From the NCBI GenBank assembly GCA_900766795.1, contig CAAFWX010000323.1:1-25551 (forward strand): a DNA stretch of 25,551 bases, read 5' to 3'. A program made the position numbers and the translations under genes. The notes beneath the pieces were generated by a model, which saw only the letters and a program-made list of their open reading frames with translations, had not been told where the DNA came from and searched no databases. This document shows, piece after piece, positions 22,703-25,551 of the stretch. Every line of letters starts with the position of its first letter. Within the stretch, counting starts at the first letter, position 1. Source of the stretch: Oscillospiraceae bacterium. GTDB lineage: Bacteria; Bacillota_A; Clostridia; Oscillospirales; Ruminococcaceae.

Positions 22703-23209
22703 ATGAGAATCGAATATCTATTCGGTGTTACATACAAAGTGACGCTCGAAAACGGAGGATGGCAAAGACCGTCCGAGCTTCGGGAAACGCTGCGCCGCGT
22801 TTCAGAGCAGATAGGGCGCGAGTGCGGAGCCTGCCTGCTGCCCGAGGATTTGTCCGCAGAAAAGCTCACCGCCGACGACGGGACGCGCGTTCTGCTGATT
22901 CGCCAAAAGCAGCAGAGCCGCAGAGATACGTTCTTCGCCTGCGACCTTGACGGCAACGCGCAGGCGGGCGCACTCTGCCGCGCGCTCACTGCGGCAAACG
23001 AGCTTTCGGAGGATATCAGTTTTTTTCTCGGAGAGGGGGAGTCGTGGCGGGTGATACTGCATGAGCCAACTCCCACCGCAGAGCTTATCTGCCGCGATTT
23101 CGGCGACTGGTGCGAGATAAGCGAGCTGTTTGCGGCGCTTACCTCAGAGCGGCTGACAGAAGCTGCCCGCGGCAGGGAAATAGCCCTGCTGGGAGCCGCA
23201 CTGCACTAA
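22703..23209 (+). CDS. Hypothetical protein, faint MecA-like C-terminal pattern
   Basis: 168 residues, soluble, acidic. ATG 22703 is preferred over the in-frame GTG 22697 because AGGGG (22693-22697) is 5 nt upstream of the ATG. The start MRIEYLFGVTYKVTLENG is unlike any family I can name. The second half, LCRALTAANELSEDISFFLGEGESWRVIL, followed by ICRDFGDWCEISELFAALTSERL and ending REIALLGAAL, has the spacing of the C-terminal domain of MecA-type adaptor proteins (F-C-x-L, YYLIL, EYG, HGK, A-V-x-L). It lacks the clear family residues, so this is only a suggestion. It is transcribed divergently from the RnfD-like gene with 33 nt between the starts. The gap after it (23210-23245) shows no terminator. 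Confidence 0.6.
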   Translation: MRIEYLFGVTYKVTLENGGWQRPSELRETLRRVSEQIGRECGACLLPEDLSAEKLTADDGTRVLLIRQKQQSRRDTFFACDLDGNAQAGALCRALTAANELSEDISFFLGEGESWRVILHEPTPTAELICRDFGDWCEISELFAALTSERLTEAARGREIALLGAALH

Positions 23210-23245
23210 GCCGTCACCCTTTAAGAAAACGCGCTTCCCACGCGG

Positions 23246-23908
23246 TCAGGCTTTCAGCTTTTCGTTTGCGGCGCACATATCCGCCGCCTTGAAAAGCCCC
23301 GTGCCCGCAACAAGCACGTTTGCGCCCGCTTTTTTCACAATGTCCGCTGTGGTTTCGTTTATGCCGCCGTCAACCTCGATGTTGAGCCTCTCAAAGCCGT
23401 GAGCGTTTGCGTACTGTCTGAGCGCGGAGATTTTTTCGGCTGTTTCGGGGATAAATCCCTGCCCGCCATAGCCCGGCTCAACGGTCATAACAAGAACCAT
23501 GTCGCACAGCGGGAGAAATTCGTAAATGCTCTCGACAGGCGTTGCGGGCTTTATCGCAAGCGCCGCCTTTAGTCCGCGCGCCCTGATTGCCTCAAGTGTC
23601 TGTGCGACAGGGCTGCGGCTCTCGGCGTGAAAGCAGATAAGGCTCGCGCCCGCGTCCGCGAAGAAATCGACCTGCTTCAACGGCTCAAGCACCATGAGGT
23701 GCACATCGAGGAACATGTCCGTGCTGCCGCGCAGGCATTTCAGCACAGGAGTGCCGTAAGAAATCTGCTCAACAAACTGCCCGTCCATAACGTCGTAGTG
23801 AATCCAGTCGACTCCTGCCGCCTTGCAGCGGGAAACCTCGCTCCCGAGTTGCGCAAGATTGCAAGCAAGCACCGACGCTGATGTGATGATATCTGAAATA
23901 ACTATCAT
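23246..23908 (-). CDS. rpe: Ribulose-phosphate 3-epimerase
   Basis: 220 residues; a TIM-barrel enzyme that interconverts ribulose 5-phosphate and xylulose 5-phosphate in the pentose phosphate pathway. Motifs are SASVLACNLAQLG at the start, HYDVMDGQFV with a metal/catalytic Asp, LDVHLMV, MTVEPGYGGQGFI (phosphate and metal site) and IEVDGGINETTA with the second catalytic Asp. The length is typical. The ATG at 23908 has AAGGA only 2 nt upstream, so initiation there is non-ideal, but no better start exists nearby. A good promoter at 23951-23979 drives it. It is divergent from guaB and convergent with the hypothetical gene at 22703. Confidence 0.96.
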   Translation of the reverse strand: MIVISDIITSASVLACNLAQLGSEVSRCKAAGVDWIHYDVMDGQFVEQISYGTPVLKCLRGSTDMFLDVHLMVLEPLKQVDFFADAGASLICFHAESRSPVAQTLEAIRARGLKAALAIKPATPVESIYEFLPLCDMVLVMTVEPGYGGQGFIPETAEKISALRQYANAHGFERLNIEVDGGINETTADIVKKAGANVLVAGTGLFKAADMCAANEKLKA

Positions 23909-23950
23909 TCCTTAAAAAGAATTGCATACGGCGAAAGACCGTACATTTAT

Positions 23951-23979
23951 ATTCTATAATAAATATGTTCTTTCGTCAA
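23951..23979 (-). promoter_or_regulatory. Sigma-A promoter of rpe
   Basis: Minus strand TTGACG (23974-23979), a 17-bp spacer and TAGAAT (23951-23956). The leader contains a small hairpin (TACGG/CCGTA). The 376-bp gap between rpe and guaB (23909-24284) holds this promoter, an A/T-rich stretch, the guaB promoter and the guaB leader. Confidence 0.75.
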
Positions 23980-24084
23980 GAAGCATTTGGAAAAAAAAAG
24001 CCGAAAAAAATCAAGTGCGGTAAAATGCAATAAACGAATAAAAAAATGGGAAAGATATTTGTTTAATTTTCTCGATTGTTTGGG

Positions 24085-24113
24085 TTGAAAAAAGTCGGGA
24101 TTGGTGATATAAT
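24085..24113 (+). promoter_or_regulatory. Sigma-A promoter of guaB
   Basis: TTGAAA (24085-24090), a 17-bp spacer and TATAAT (24108-24113) with an extended -10 TGa. The predicted start is near 24120. Confidence 0.85.
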
Positions 24114-24119
24114 ATTAAC

Positions 24120-25551
<1,432 letters not shown>

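Overview
The window looks like chromosomal DNA of a Clostridia-type Bacillota, most likely an Oscillospirales/Ruminococcaceae-like gut organism. The grounds are a fairly GC-rich coding sequence with AT-rich intergenic gaps, strong AGGAG-type ribosome binding sites, sigma-A promoters (TTGxxx, 17 bp, TATAAT, often with a TGn extended -10), a zinc-type L28, a der-plsY-gpsA cluster, and sporulation-flavoured proteins (SpoIIQ-like M23 protein, BofC-C-like protein). Most of it is housekeeping. I saw no tRNA, rRNA, CRISPR array, insertion sequence or phage gene.

Layout. 1-250: end of a TerB-C-like protein. 319-558: a structured repeat (copy 1). 677-2882: PLP aminotransferase and trpS. 3101-3289: rpmB. 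3355-5234 (minus): a BofC-C-like protein, then the operon lipoprotein -> HD-domain protein. 5405-10019 (minus): pyrG -> ppk1 -> hypothetical protein, perhaps with a frameshifted tail, closed by a terminator at 5366-5399. 10390-13962 (plus): der, a membrane PH-like protein, plsY, gpsA. 13998-14149: structured repeat copy 2. 14176-15687: an Abi_2 (AbiD/AbiF-type) HEPN protein and a TetR regulator. 15803-17368: bioY and an AEC permease. 17462-17619: a free-standing small RNA. 17763-19063 (minus): SpoIIQ-like M23 protein and yajC. 19165-22669 (minus): an Rnf-like D-E-A membrane trio followed by a glycoside-hydrolase-like membrane protein. 22703-23209: an unrecognised protein. 23246-23908 (minus): rpe. 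24285-end: guaB behind a long leader.

Four things stand out. (i) The Rnf-like operon has only D, E and A, exactly the canonical C-D-G-E-A-B order with C, G and B missing. Three of the four cysteines expected to hold the intramembrane [2Fe-2S] cluster, and the FMN-threonine motif of D, also cannot be found. (ii) Two copies of a structured element, about 13.6 kb apart, share a long closing stem and an inner hairpin that differs at four base pairs, all four compensated. (iii) Copy 2 sits 26 bp upstream of the Abi_2 HEPN gene, where RNA partners of AbiF-type proteins are found. (iv) The small RNA between the AEC permease and the M23 gene has its own promoter and terminator and three C-rich single-stranded segments, the signature of Gram-positive Shine-Dalgarno-targeting sRNAs.

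Metabolically, the rest covers phospholipid synthesis (plsY, gpsA), nucleotide synthesis (pyrG, guaB), polyphosphate (ppk1), pentose phosphate (rpe), translation and ribosome assembly (trpS, rpmB, der), protein export (yajC) and biotin uptake (bioY).
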